From Dehalococcoidia bacterium (lineage in GTDB: Bacteria > Chloroflexota > Dehalococcoidia > DSTF01 > JACRBR01), in assembly GCA_015478665.1 (NCBI GenBank), contig JADMII010000008.1:46425-110424 (forward strand): DNA of 64,000 nucleotides, read 5' to 3'. The notes beneath the pieces are model-generated. The model made no database searches, had not been told where the DNA came from, and saw only the letters and a program-made list of their open reading frames with translations. A program made the translations under genes and the position numbers. Positions 24,663-33,809 of this stretch are shown here, piece by piece (the stretch's first letter is position 1; each line of letters begins with the position of its first letter).

Positions 24663-25346
24663 ATGACCAGATGGATCTTCGGCCTCGTCGCGTTTGTCGC
24701 CGCCGGATTCGTGGTCACCGCCTGCGGCAGCAGCGGCGCCACCACCACGTCGCGCACTGTGCCCGCGCGCACCGCTTCGACAGCCGACAAGCCGCTGGTG
24801 GCGAAGGCCCACACCGGCGATCTGGCGCGGGACCAGGTGATCGATACGGCGCTCGCCCCGAACAGCATCGAGATGGCACGGCTGACCGGCTACCAGAAGA
24901 TCGCCTGTGCGAAGCAGGCCGATGCGGACCACCCGGCGTGCCGTGCGGACGAACCCGCCGGGACGAAGGTGGAGGTGCTGCCGAAGCTCGGCTGCGACGC
25001 TCCGGGGTTCGTGCGGCCCGAGGACCTGCCGCCGGTGTACGCCGCCGCCCTCGGGAACAAGAATCCAACGTTGAGCGCGGTCTATGAGCCAGCGGCGGGC
25101 GTCGATGCGTTCGGCGCCCAGGCGATCGCCGTGCTCGGCACCGGCAAGTACGACAGCGGCGCCAGCCGGGCCGTCGCGCTGCACCTCAAGGACGGGCGGA
25201 TCACCGGCATCGAAGACGACTGCGGCGACGCGCTGAAGCTCCTCGCGAGCAGCCGCGTAGCATCATGGATCCTGCGCCCGGGCGCCTCCGCCGCCGAAAC
25301 GCCGACGGCCGCCGCGTCGCCGACGAGCGCGACAGCGGCGCCGTAG
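24663..25346 (+). CDS. Putative lipoprotein
   Basis: This 227-residue protein begins with a signal segment (MTRWIFGLVAFVAAGFVVTAC) whose lipobox VTAC predicts lipid attachment at Cys21, followed by a Ser/Thr-rich linker. The mature part has Cys residues that could pair and an alpha/beta region (ALHLKDGRITGIEDDCGDAL). The C-terminus is an Ala/Thr/Pro linker-like tail. No family is recognised. A TATACT box next to the ATG suggests a leaderless mRNA. It follows the ferredoxin gene by 65 nt but appears to be separately transcribed. Confidence 0.75.
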   Translation: MTRWIFGLVAFVAAGFVVTACGSSGATTTSRTVPARTASTADKPLVAKAHTGDLARDQVIDTALAPNSIEMARLTGYQKIACAKQADADHPACRADEPAGTKVEVLPKLGCDAPGFVRPEDLPPVYAAALGNKNPTLSAVYEPAAGVDAFGAQAIAVLGTGKYDSGASRAVALHLKDGRITGIEDDCGDALKLLASSRVASWILRPGASAAETPTAAASPTSATAAP

Positions 25347-25698
25347 TATCGCGCGTTGATCTCCAGTGACCGGCCGATCCGCAGGAGCGGGTGAGCGCTG
25401 CCCCCGCGTTGCCACCGCGTGGAGCGAGAAGAACCGGCTCCACGCGACGTTTGCATCGGCCCGTCTCGATTCAACGCGCGTCCACTCCAGCGCTGGAAGC
25501 AGCCGTGTCCATCCGGCTGCCCTGCCGCACGGCAAGGATGATCATCTGCGGCGAACAGCGCTTCGTCGCGTACTCCCCTCTCCAGCGCGGGGAGGCGCTA
25601 TGTCGCCCGGAGCCGCCATTGTCATCGCGCGCTCACGCGGCATCACCGTCTGTGTGCATCTGTGGCACCCGAGCACGTCGATCCGCCGGTCGCTCCGG
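25347..25698. other. Gap of about 350 nt, no gene identified
   Basis: The sequence between the lipoprotein and the convergent alcohol dehydrogenase has open frames in several registers, but none has a ribosome site, plausible composition or recognisable motif. No hairpin with a T-run was seen. Confidence 0.6.
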
Positions 25699-26814
25699 CT
25701 ACCGCATCGTGATCGCCGCCCGGTTCACCTTCGTTGCGTCGCCCTCGCGTAGCCACTCGCTGTTCTGGAACGCCTCGTTGATCTCGTCGAGCGCGAAGGT
25801 GTGCGAGACGACGTCCTCGTGCGGGTACTTGTCCTTCGTCCGGACGAGGAACTCGAGCGCCTCCGGGATCACCCACGGGTCGTACATGACGACGCCCTGG
25901 ACGCGCTTCGAGCCCCAGACGAGCTGCGACGGGTCGATCTGCGCCGTGCGGCCGAAGGAGATGTTGCCGATCTCGAGGTACGTGCCGCCTTCGCGCACCA
26001 TCTGGAGCCCCTCCGGCACCGCCTCGGGGATGCCGACGACCTCGACGACGACGTCGCCGCCGCGGCCGCCCGTCAGCCCCTTCACCTTGGCGATGCGGTC
26101 CATCGGCGTCGGGTTCTCGGTGATGTCGATCACCTCGTCGGCGCCGAAGCGCTTCGCCAGCTCGAGCCGGCCGGGCACGCCGTCGATGGCGATCACGGCG
26201 TCGGCCCCCATCTCCTTGGCGACCGCGATCGCGTTCAGGCCGAGGCCGCCGGCGCCCTGCACGACGACGGTATCGCCGTAGCGCAGCCCGGCGTGCTGCA
26301 GCCCGTACGTGACCTGCGAGAGCGCGCAGTTCACCGGCGTCGCCATCGCGTCGGTCACCTGGTCCGGCACCTTGAACACCCAGCCGCCCGGCTTCAGGTA
26401 GTAGTACTGGCCGTAGGCGCCGCTGAAGCGGCTGATGCTCGCGCCCATCCGCGCTACCTTCTGCGGGCAGGCGGCGAATTCGCCGCGGTTGCACTGGTAG
26501 CAGCGGTTGCAGGGGTAGAAGTACGCGTACGCGACGCGGTCGCCCTCCTTCAGAGGCTTGCCCAGCGAGTCCGTCTTGATGTTCGACCCCAGGCTGTGCA
26601 CGCGTCCGGTCATCTCGTGCCCGGCGACGCCGCCCGCCATCGCCATGAACAGCGGCGAATCGCCGCGCCAGATGTGCAGGTCGGAGCCGCAGATGCCGGC
26701 CATCGACACTTCGATGACGATGCCATCCGGCTCCGGCGTCGGCACGTCGAACTCCTGGATCTCGTAGCCCTTGCCGGGGCCGAGAAAGACTGCGGCTCGT
26801 CCTGTATCCGTCAT
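25699..26814 (-). CDS. Zinc-dependent alcohol dehydrogenase (MDR family)
   Basis: The 371-residue protein oxidises an alcohol with NAD(P). Catalytic zinc ligands are C42 (GICGSDLH), H66 and E67 (GHEMTG); a structural zinc site is formed by C102, C105, C108 and C116. The Rossmann motif GAGGLGLNAI lies near residue 200, and IAIDGVPGRLELA gives the acidic residue for NAD. The substrate is unknown; the family includes threonine, sorbitol and formaldehyde dehydrogenases. It has a strong promoter of its own with a perfect TTGACA and diverges from ctaA. Confidence 0.9.
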   Translation of the reverse strand: MTDTGRAAVFLGPGKGYEIQEFDVPTPEPDGIVIEVSMAGICGSDLHIWRGDSPLFMAMAGGVAGHEMTGRVHSLGSNIKTDSLGKPLKEGDRVAYAYFYPCNRCYQCNRGEFAACPQKVARMGASISRFSGAYGQYYYLKPGGWVFKVPDQVTDAMATPVNCALSQVTYGLQHAGLRYGDTVVVQGAGGLGLNAIAVAKEMGADAVIAIDGVPGRLELAKRFGADEVIDITENPTPMDRIAKVKGLTGGRGGDVVVEVVGIPEAVPEGLQMVREGGTYLEIGNISFGRTAQIDPSQLVWGSKRVQGVVMYDPWVIPEALEFLVRTKDKYPHEDVVSHTFALDEINEAFQNSEWLREGDATKVNRAAITMR

Positions 26815-26865
26815 GGCCCGATGACCTTTCTCCGCTGGACAGATTCGCTGATCGCGACGGATCGT

Positions 26866-26893
26866 ATCTTAGCCCCGGCGGAGTATGTGTCAA
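26866..26893 (-). promoter_or_regulatory. Promoter of the alcohol dehydrogenase
   Basis: On the minus strand TTGACA (26888-26893), a 16-nt spacer and TAAGAT (26866-26871). The consensus -35 makes this one of the strongest promoter predictions in the window. The leader is about 45 nt. Confidence 0.65.
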
Positions 26894-27042
26894 CGCGGGA
26901 AGAGCGTGATACCCTCGCGGCACTTGATCGTCGGCAGGGTGCGTGCTACTTGTGATGGCGGTCACGAGTTCCACCGCTCGTCCGCCTGTTCCGCCATCCG
27001 CCAGGAGGATCGGCGCCCGCCGCGCGGCACGGCGCACCACGC

Positions 27043-27990
27043 ATGACCTGGTTCCAGCGCCTGCTCATCATCACGATCGTGGCCACCTTCGCGCTGGTCG
27101 TGATCGGCGGCACGGTGCGCGCCACGGACTCCGGGCTGGGCTGCCCCGACTGGCCGACGTGCAACGGCCGCCTCGTCCCGCGGCTCGAGAAGCACACGAT
27201 CATCGAGTACTCGCACCGCAGCGCGGCGACGGCGGTCGGCGTGCTCTTCCTGAGCGTCACCTTCTTTACCTTCAAGACCGAGCGCAAGAACAGGCTGGTG
27301 TTCTGGCTTACGTTCACCGCCGGCGTCGTCTTGCTGTGGCAGATCATCCTGGGTGGCATTACGGTGAAGAAGGAGCTGCCGGCGGAGGTCGTCGCGGCGC
27401 ATCTCGCGACGGCGATGTCGTTCCTGGGGATCATGCTCGTCACGGCAGTGATCTCGGTGATGCGCGCGCGTGGCGCACGCGCGGCGCCGGCCGCCGCGAT
27501 CTCGCCGTACATGTGGTTCGCGATGGCTGCGGCGGCGGTCGCCTTCGTCACGCTCGTCCTCGGCTCGTACATCAGCGGCACCGACGCGTCGCTCGCCTGC
27601 ACGAGCTGGCCGACGTGCCAGGGCAGCACGCTCATCGGCAACGGCGAGGCGCAGGCGATGCACATGCTGCACCGCTTCGTCGCCGGCCTGCTGGGCATCG
27701 TCCTGCTCGGCCTCGTCTATGAGGGGTTCGAGGAGCGTCGGCACCAGCGGCTCCTCGTCGCGCTGCCGCTCGTCGCGCTCGCGGCCTATCTCGTGCAGGC
27801 GCTGATCGGCGCGATGAACATCTGGACGACGCTTGCCGACGGCGTGGTCATCGCCCACCTGTCGATGGCGGCGCTGCTCTGGTGCATCCTCGTCACCACG
27901 GCCGCGCTTTCGTTCTACCTTCCGGCCCGCGAGGCGACGCGAGAGGAGCTCCCGGGCGAGCGCGCGAAGGTGGCCGAATGGGCGCGCTAG
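27043..27990 (+). CDS. ctaA: Haem A synthase (CtaA/COX15)
   Basis: CtaA oxidises the C8 methyl of haem O to make haem A. The 315-residue protein has about eight membrane helices in two similar halves. Each half carries a Cys pair in a WPTC context (LGCPDWPTCNG near 35 and LACTSWPTCQG near 190). Haem-ligand histidines are seen in EYSHRS, VAAHL, MHMLHRF and IAHLS. The two periplasmic Cys pairs fit the Bacillus/Gram-positive-type enzyme. It overlaps ctaB by 13 nt and lies upstream of the oxidase genes, so the whole region serves oxidase assembly. The ribosome site is weak. Confidence 0.93.
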   Translation: MTWFQRLLIITIVATFALVVIGGTVRATDSGLGCPDWPTCNGRLVPRLEKHTIIEYSHRSAATAVGVLFLSVTFFTFKTERKNRLVFWLTFTAGVVLLWQIILGGITVKKELPAEVVAAHLATAMSFLGIMLVTAVISVMRARGARAAPAAAISPYMWFAMAAAAVAFVTLVLGSYISGTDASLACTSWPTCQGSTLIGNGEAQAMHMLHRFVAGLLGIVLLGLVYEGFEERRHQRLLVALPLVALAAYLVQALIGAMNIWTTLADGVVIAHLSMAALLWCILVTTAALSFYLPAREATREELPGERAKVAEWAR

Positions 27991-28889
27991 ACGTCCGCGC
28001 GCCTGCCGCGCCCGCCAGCACCTGGCGCGAGACGGCCGGCGCCTACTACGCGCTGACGAAGCCCGGCATCATCGCCCTGCTGCTGATCACGACCGTGCCG
28101 ACGATGATCCTCGCCGAGAACGGCCTGCCCTCGCTCTGGCTGATGGTGGCAACCGTCATCGGCGGCACGCTCGCTGCCGGCGGCGCGAACGCGATCAACT
28201 GCTACATCGACCGCGATATCGACCAAGTGATGCACCGGACGCAGGCGCGGCCGCTGCCGATGGGCAAGCTCGAGCCGACGAGCGCGCTGATCTTCGCGAT
28301 TGCCCTCGAAGTCCTGGCCTTCGTGCTGCTCACGGCTGCGGCCAATCTGCTCGCCGCCGTCCTCGCGCTGTCCGCGACGGCGTTTTACGTCTTCATCTAC
28401 ACGATGTGGCTGAAGCGGACGACGTCGCAGAACATCGTCATCGGCGGCGCCGCCGGCGCGGTGCCGCCGCTCGTCGCCTGGGCGGCCGTGCGCGGCGATG
28501 TCGGCTGGCCGGCGGTCGTCCTCTTCGCGATCATCTTCTTCTGGACGCCGCCGCACTTCTGGGCGCTCTCGATCAAGTACCGCGACGACTACGCCCGGGC
28601 GCACGTGCCGATGCTGCCCGTCGTCGCCACGCTGGCGGAGACGAAGAAGCAGATCTTCATCTATACCGTGCTGCTCGTGCCAGTGAGCCTGCTCCTGCTG
28701 GCGACCGGGAGCGTCGGCTGGATCTACGGCGTCGCGGCCGTGGTGCTCGGCGTCATCTTCGCGTACCGCGCGTGGAAGCTGCTCGGCGACGCGCGGCCGC
28801 GCGCGGCGATGGGCGTCTTCGGCTTCTCGCTGATCTACCTGACGCTGATCTTCGTCGCCGTTGCCGCGGACCGGCTGGTCCTGCGGTAG
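27978..28889 (+). CDS. ctaB: Protohaem IX farnesyltransferase (haem O synthase)
   Basis: CtaB attaches a farnesyl tail to protohaem, giving haem O, the substrate of CtaA. The 303-residue UbiA-family protein has nine predicted helices with the prenyl-diphosphate/Mg motif NAINCYIDRDIDQVMHRT near residue 57 and the second acidic loop SIKYRDDYARAHVPM, as in COX10. ATG 27978 overlaps the ctaA reading frame by 13 nt, so the two are co-translated. The order ctaA-ctaB followed by cox genes is common in Gram-positive and Chloroflexota-type genomes. Confidence 0.95.
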   Translation: MGALDVRAPAAPASTWRETAGAYYALTKPGIIALLLITTVPTMILAENGLPSLWLMVATVIGGTLAAGGANAINCYIDRDIDQVMHRTQARPLPMGKLEPTSALIFAIALEVLAFVLLTAAANLLAAVLALSATAFYVFIYTMWLKRTTSQNIVIGGAAGAVPPLVAWAAVRGDVGWPAVVLFAIIFFWTPPHFWALSIKYRDDYARAHVPMLPVVATLAETKKQIFIYTVLLVPVSLLLLATGSVGWIYGVAAVVLGVIFAYRAWKLLGDARPRAAMGVFGFSLIYLTLIFVAVAADRLVLR

Positions 28890-28980
28890 AGCGGTCGCGC
28901 GTCCGGCGCGACGGACTTGCCCGTCCCGACGACGCGCGCATCATCGACCATCGACCCGGCCGGCCACCGACGGGCGTTCC

Positions 28981-29574
28981 TCAGGCGATCAGGGCGCGCC
29001 ATGGCACCGGCCGGCCGTCCTCCAGGCACTGCATGCTCCGCGGCCCCTTCGCCTGCAGCACCGTCGCCGCGCGCTGCGCCATCCGCTCGTCACGGACATG
29101 CACGCGGACGACGGCCGGCTCGCCCTCTTCACCGTCGTCGTACTTGAAGTCCGATGCTTCGTTGATGTTGAGCGCGACCTCGCCGCCGACGATGGCGCCG
29201 ACGTTGGCGCCGATGATGCCGCCCAGCAGCGTCCCCAGTCCGCTCGTGAGCCAGGCGTCGTATCCGCTCAGGCCCCAGACGCGGCCGACGACGAGCCCGG
29301 CGATGCCGCCGGCGACGCCGAGGATGAGGATCCCGGCGAGCGCCGTGCCGCCGGCGCGCTTGATCATGTCGCGGGCGATGCGCGTGTCACGCTGCTGCGT
29401 GTCGCGCCTGTAGAACGCGCGCTCGACTGCCGGCCCGGCCATGCCGACGTTCGCCGGATCGATGCCGGCCCATTCCAGCGCGCTCATCGCCTGCGTCGCC
29501 GCGTGCAGGTTCGCGTACTCGGCCTCGACCGTGTGCTCGGCCTCCGTCGCCGGAAGATCCTCCGCTCGCCTCAT
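28981..29574 (-). CDS. Glycine-zipper membrane protein, stress-protein-like
   Basis: The 197-residue protein has an N-terminal part with EYANLHAATQAMSALEWAG that looks like the general-stress-protein-17M ferredoxin-like fold (heat-induced YflT type). A central Gly-rich stretch (GTALAGILILGVAGGIAGL, then GLGTLLGGIIGANVGAIVGG) makes two membrane or glycine-zipper helices. The end, PAVVRVHVRDERMAQRAATV, matches the usual second half of the soluble domain. Function is unknown. A GGGAGGTG site precedes the ATG. It is convergent with ctaB and divergent from the cox operon. Confidence 0.65.
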   Translation of the reverse strand: MRRAEDLPATEAEHTVEAEYANLHAATQAMSALEWAGIDPANVGMAGPAVERAFYRRDTQQRDTRIARDMIKRAGGTALAGILILGVAGGIAGLVVGRVWGLSGYDAWLTSGLGTLLGGIIGANVGAIVGGEVALNINEASDFKYDDGEEGEPAVVRVHVRDERMAQRAATVLQAKGPRSMQCLEDGRPVPWRALIA

Positions 29575-29741
29575 CGTGCACCTCCCTTACTCCGATGTCA
29601 GCCTAGGACACGACCGTCACGGAGGCGTGGCATGCGGCGGGATCGGTGCTTTCAGATCGCGGAACATTTGGCGCCTGGGGCTGTTCGCCGGCAGGCGTCA
29701 AAGGATGCCCGGGCAGGGTTTGTGGCATTTCTCACGAGACC

Positions 29742-29770
29742 TTGACGCTATGGGGTACGAGGGGAATAAT
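29742..29770 (+). promoter_or_regulatory. Promoter of the cytochrome oxidase operon
   Basis: TTGACG (29742-29747), a 17-nt spacer and AATAAT (29765-29770). The predicted start near 29777 leaves a leader of about 124 nt before coxB. The 326-nt gap between 29575 and 29900 holds nothing else that I can support. Confidence 0.65.
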
Positions 29771-29900
29771 TCGTCCGACGCGAGTTCGGGCTGATTCCGG
29801 TCCGGGCGCGCGGCCGCGACCTGCGACGGCGCGCGGACGGCTTGGCGAGGAGACGGCGCACCTGCCCGCAGGCGGCGCTGGCGCGACGAGAGGAGAAGCC

Positions 29901-30701
29901 GTGAGCCATCGAGGGATCTGGCTGCGACGCGTCCTCATCGGCTCGCTGCTGCTGGGCACGCTCCTCATCTTCAGCAGCTGCAGCGGCATCGTTTCGGGCG
30001 GTCAGAACACGCTCGCGCCGGAAGGGAGCGTCGCCGGGCGTCAGCGCGACCTCTTCCTGCTCGTCGTCTGGCCCGCCGCGGCGATCTTCGTCCTCGTCGA
30101 AGGGCTGATCATCCTGATCATCTGGCGATTCCATCATCGCAAGGGCGATGACACGCTGCCGCGGCAGGTGCACGGCAACCCGGCGCTCGAGATCGCCTGG
30201 ACCATCGCGCCGGCGGTGCTGCTGGCGATCGTCGCTGTGCCGACGCTCGCCGGCGTCGTGACGCTCGGCGCCACGCCGAGCAAGATCGGCACGACGGTGA
30301 ACGTTTCGGCGGCGCGCTGGGTCTGGTCGTTCAGCTATCCGGACGTGAAGGACAGCAGCGGCCAGCCGGTGACCGGCCCTCCGAACGAACTCCACATCCC
30401 CGCGGGCCAGAACGTCGAGTTCATTATCACGTCGCAGGACGTGATCCATAGCTTCTGGATTCCGAAGCTCGGTGGCAAGACGGACGCCGTCCCGAACCGC
30501 CAGAACCGCATGTGGCTGAAGGCGGACCGTCCCGGCGAGTACTCGGGACAATGCGCGGAGTTCTGCGGCGCGCTTGGCTCCGAGGGGCACGCGACGATGC
30601 GCTTCCGCGTCGTGGTCCAGACGCCGGAAGCCTACCGGGCGTACCTGCAGGGTCTGGCGAGCGGATCGCCGCAAGCGGTCGCCAACCAGGGGGGGAACTG
30701 A
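29901..30701 (+). CDS. coxB: Cytochrome c oxidase subunit II
   Basis: CoxB accepts electrons from cytochrome c at a binuclear CuA centre. The 266-residue protein has a lipoprotein-type signal (lipobox SSC, Cys27), two membrane helices and a C-terminal cupredoxin domain. CuA ligands are visible in IHSFWIPKL (His) and in C218-AEF-C222 with H230 and M233. The usual spacing is CxxxCxxxH; here eight rather than four residues separate Cys222 and His230. The aromatic electron-entry patch ARWVWSFSYP is present. There is no fused cytochrome c domain. GTG 29901 follows AGAGGAGAA. The stop overlaps the coxA ATG. Confidence 0.93.
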   Translation: MSHRGIWLRRVLIGSLLLGTLLIFSSCSGIVSGGQNTLAPEGSVAGRQRDLFLLVVWPAAAIFVLVEGLIILIIWRFHHRKGDDTLPRQVHGNPALEIAWTIAPAVLLAIVAVPTLAGVVTLGATPSKIGTTVNVSAARWVWSFSYPDVKDSSGQPVTGPPNELHIPAGQNVEFIITSQDVIHSFWIPKLGGKTDAVPNRQNRMWLKADRPGEYSGQCAEFCGALGSEGHATMRFRVVVQTPEAYRAYLQGLASGSPQAVANQGGN

Positions 30702-32623
30702 TGGCGCGAGCGATTCCCGGACGCAGCCCCGTGACGATGGCCGACGCGCTGAGGCAGGCGCGCGGGGCCGGCGAGCCGTACCGCGGCATCTGGTCGTGGT
30801 TCTCGACCGTCGACCACAAGAAGATCGGCATCATGTACGGCGTCGCGGCGTTCCTGTTCTTCCTGCTCGGCGGCGTCGAAGCGCTGCTCGTGCGCATCCA
30901 GCTGGCGGCGCCGAACCAGGACTTCCTCAGTCCGGATCAGTACAACGCCATGTTTACGATGCACGGCACGACAATGATCTTCCTCGTCGTCATGCCGCTG
31001 GGCGTCGCCTTCATGAACCTGCTGATCCCGCTGATGATCGGCGCCCGCGACGTCGCGTTCCCGCGGCTGAACGCCTTTAGCTTCTGGGTCTTCCTGCTGG
31101 GCGGCCTCTTCCTCAACGTCAGCTTCTTCACCGGCGGCAACTTCTTCAAGGGCGAGCTGGGCGCGCCCAACACGGGCTGGTACGGCTATGCGCCGCTGAC
31201 GGAGAATGCGTTCTCGCCGGGCAACGGCGTCGACTTCTGGATGCTCGGCGTCCAGATCCTCGGCATCGCGTCGCTCGCCGGCGGGTTCAACTTCATCGTG
31301 ACGATCCTCAACCTGCGGGCGCCCGGCATGAGCCTCTTCCGCATGCCGGTCTTCATCTGGATGTCGCTGGTGACGTCGTTCCTGCTGATCTTCGCCATGC
31401 CGGTGCTGGCCGTTGCGATGTTCCAGTTGATGTTCGACCGGCTGTTCGGCGCCAACTTCTTCAACGCCGCGGCCGGCGGCACGCCGCTGCTCTGGCAGCA
31501 CATGTTCTGGATCTTCGGGCACCCGGAGGTCTATATCCTCATCCTGCCGGCGATGGGGATCATCTCGGAGATCTTGCCGACATTCTCGCGGAAGCCGCTG
31601 TTCGGCTACCCGTTCGTGGTCTTCTCCGGCATCGCCATCGGCTTCATGAGCTGGGGCGTGTGGGCGCACCACATGTTCACCACCGGCCTCGGCGCGGCGG
31701 CGAACTCGGCGTTCGGCGTCTCGACGATCCTCATCTCGGTGCCGACGGGCGTCAAGATCTTCAACTGGCTGGCGACGATGTGGGGCGGCAAGCTGCGCCT
31801 GACGACGCCGATGTACTTCGCCATCGGCTTCATCGCCATGTTCACGATCGGCGGCCTGACCGGCGTCACGCACTCGGCGGTGCCATCGGATTACCAGCAG
31901 AACGACACGTACTATGTCGTCGCCCACTTCCACCAGGTGCTGTTCGGCGGCGCGATCTTCGGCATCTTCGGCGGGATCTACTACTGGTTCCCGAAGTTCA
32001 CCGGGAAGATGCTCCATGACGGCTGGGGCAAGGTGAACTTCTGGATGATGCTGATCGGCTTCAACTTGACGTTCCAGCCGATGATGGTGCTGGGCATCCT
32101 CGGCATGCCGCGGCGCATCCAGACCTACCCGGACAACCTGGGCTGGAACTTCTGGAACGCGCTGGCCACGGTTGGGGCGTTTGTCATCGCCGCCTCGGTG
32201 CTCGTCTTCATCTACAACGTGATCATCAGCCTGCGGAACGGCGCCGAAGCGGGAAACGACCCGTGGGACGCGCGGACGCTCGAGTGGAGCATCCCGTCGC
32301 CGCCGCCGGAGCACAATTTCGACGAGATCCCGGTGGTGCACAGCGTCGATGACTTCTGGCACCGCAAGTATGTCGAAGACCCGAAGGGCCGGCCCGTGCC
32401 CGTGCCTGCGGGCGCCGCCGTCGCGACGCACCAGGACGGGCGCGATGGCGGGCACGGGCACGGCATCCACATGCCGTCGCCGTCGTACTTCCCGCTGATC
32501 TCGGCGGTCGGGCTGCCGACGATCGCCTTCGGGCTGATCTACAGCTACGCGCTGATCCCGGTCGGCGTCATCATACTCGCCGTCGGGCTGTACGGCTGGG
32601 TGCTCGAGCCCGTTTCAGAGTAG
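30701..32623 (+). CDS. coxA: Cytochrome c oxidase subunit I with C-terminal extension
   Basis: CoxA is the haem-copper catalytic subunit, reducing oxygen and pumping protons. The 640-residue protein has 12 core helices with haem a and CuB ligands: TMHGTTM, GHPEVY (His-Tyr cross-link), WAHHMFTTGL and VAHFHQV. Beyond the core, an extra segment has a His/Gly-rich linker (HQDGRDGGHGHGIHM) and two more helices, probably a fused subunit-IV-like element, since normal bacterial subunit I is about 550 residues. The FGHPEV glutamate indicates an A-type proton path. It starts in TGATG with the coxB stop. Confidence 0.97.
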   Translation: MARAIPGRSPVTMADALRQARGAGEPYRGIWSWFSTVDHKKIGIMYGVAAFLFFLLGGVEALLVRIQLAAPNQDFLSPDQYNAMFTMHGTTMIFLVVMPLGVAFMNLLIPLMIGARDVAFPRLNAFSFWVFLLGGLFLNVSFFTGGNFFKGELGAPNTGWYGYAPLTENAFSPGNGVDFWMLGVQILGIASLAGGFNFIVTILNLRAPGMSLFRMPVFIWMSLVTSFLLIFAMPVLAVAMFQLMFDRLFGANFFNAAAGGTPLLWQHMFWIFGHPEVYILILPAMGIISEILPTFSRKPLFGYPFVVFSGIAIGFMSWGVWAHHMFTTGLGAAANSAFGVSTILISVPTGVKIFNWLATMWGGKLRLTTPMYFAIGFIAMFTIGGLTGVTHSAVPSDYQQNDTYYVVAHFHQVLFGGAIFGIFGGIYYWFPKFTGKMLHDGWGKVNFWMMLIGFNLTFQPMMVLGILGMPRRIQTYPDNLGWNFWNALATVGAFVIAASVLVFIYNVIISLRNGAEAGNDPWDARTLEWSIPSPPPEHNFDEIPVVHSVDDFWHRKYVEDPKGRPVPVPAGAAVATHQDGRDGGHGHGIHMPSPSYFPLISAVGLPTIAFGLIYSYALIPVGVIILAVGLYGWVLEPVSE

Positions 32624-32640
32624 GACGAGAGGGGACGACC

Positions 32641-33240
<600 letters not shown>

Positions 33241-33250
33241 GGGAAGGCAG

Positions 33251-33700
33251 ATGAAGGACTTCTTCGAAAATCCTGCGCTGCTCATCGGCGCGCCGCTGCT
33301 GGTGGTGGGGCTGGCGGGTGCGATGATCGCCATCTTGGCGTCGTTTGCGCCGGAGCAGCGGTCGCTGGAGCCGGCGGGGCTGGGCCTCGGTCCCGGCAAG
33401 GCGCCGCCGGGCGGTCAGGCGCACGGCGGCCCGAGTGCGGCGGAGTACGTGAACATCGGCCTCGTGCTGGCGGCGATCACCGGGCTTGAGGTGGGTGTGT
33501 ACTACGTCACGGCGCTGGGCAACATCCTCGTGCCCGTTCTGATCGCGCTGGCGGCGACCAAGTTCATCCTCGTCGTGCTGTTCTTCATGCACCTGAAGTT
33601 CGATAATCGCCTGTTTTCGACAATGTTCACGGCTGGCCTGGTGTTGGCCTTCGCCGTCTTTACCGTCGTGCTGGTGACGCTCGGCGCTTCGATCACGTGA
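33251..33700 (+). CDS. ctaF: Cytochrome c oxidase subunit IV (CtaF/COX4-type)
   Basis: The 149-residue protein has four possible helices: one at the N-terminus (LLIGAPLLVVGLAGAMIAIL), then three in the C-terminal two thirds (EYVNIGLVLAAITGLEVGVY, KFILVVLFFMHLKFD, LVLAFAVFTVVLVTLG) that match the prokaryotic COX4 domain, including LFFMHLKFD. The N-terminal helix is an addition to the usual 110-residue protein. The ribosome site GGGGAAGG is present. It follows coxC by 10 nt. Confidence 0.88.
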   Translation: MKDFFENPALLIGAPLLVVGLAGAMIAILASFAPEQRSLEPAGLGLGPGKAPPGGQAHGGPSAAEYVNIGLVLAAITGLEVGVYYVTALGNILVPVLIALAATKFILVVLFFMHLKFDNRLFSTMFTAGLVLAFAVFTVVLVTLGASIT

Positions 33701-33750
33701 GCCCGCCGGGTCGTCCGGACGAGCGATAGAATGCCCACCGGCGGCCCGCG

Positions 33751-33756
33751 TACAAT
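33751..33756 (+). promoter_or_regulatory. Candidate -10 box for ctaG
   Basis: TACAAT stands about 54 nt before the ctaG ATG in the 109-nt gap after ctaF. No good -35 is visible. Confidence 0.35.
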
Positions 33757-33809
33757 GAGCACCACCCGCACGACGCGGGCCCACGGCTGAGCGAGGCGGC
33801 CCCGAAGCG

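Noticed and set aside
30632..32470. 612-codon minus-strand frame antisense to coxA
   Set aside because: Composition dominated by Arg, Asp and His, no motif, complete overlap with coxA.
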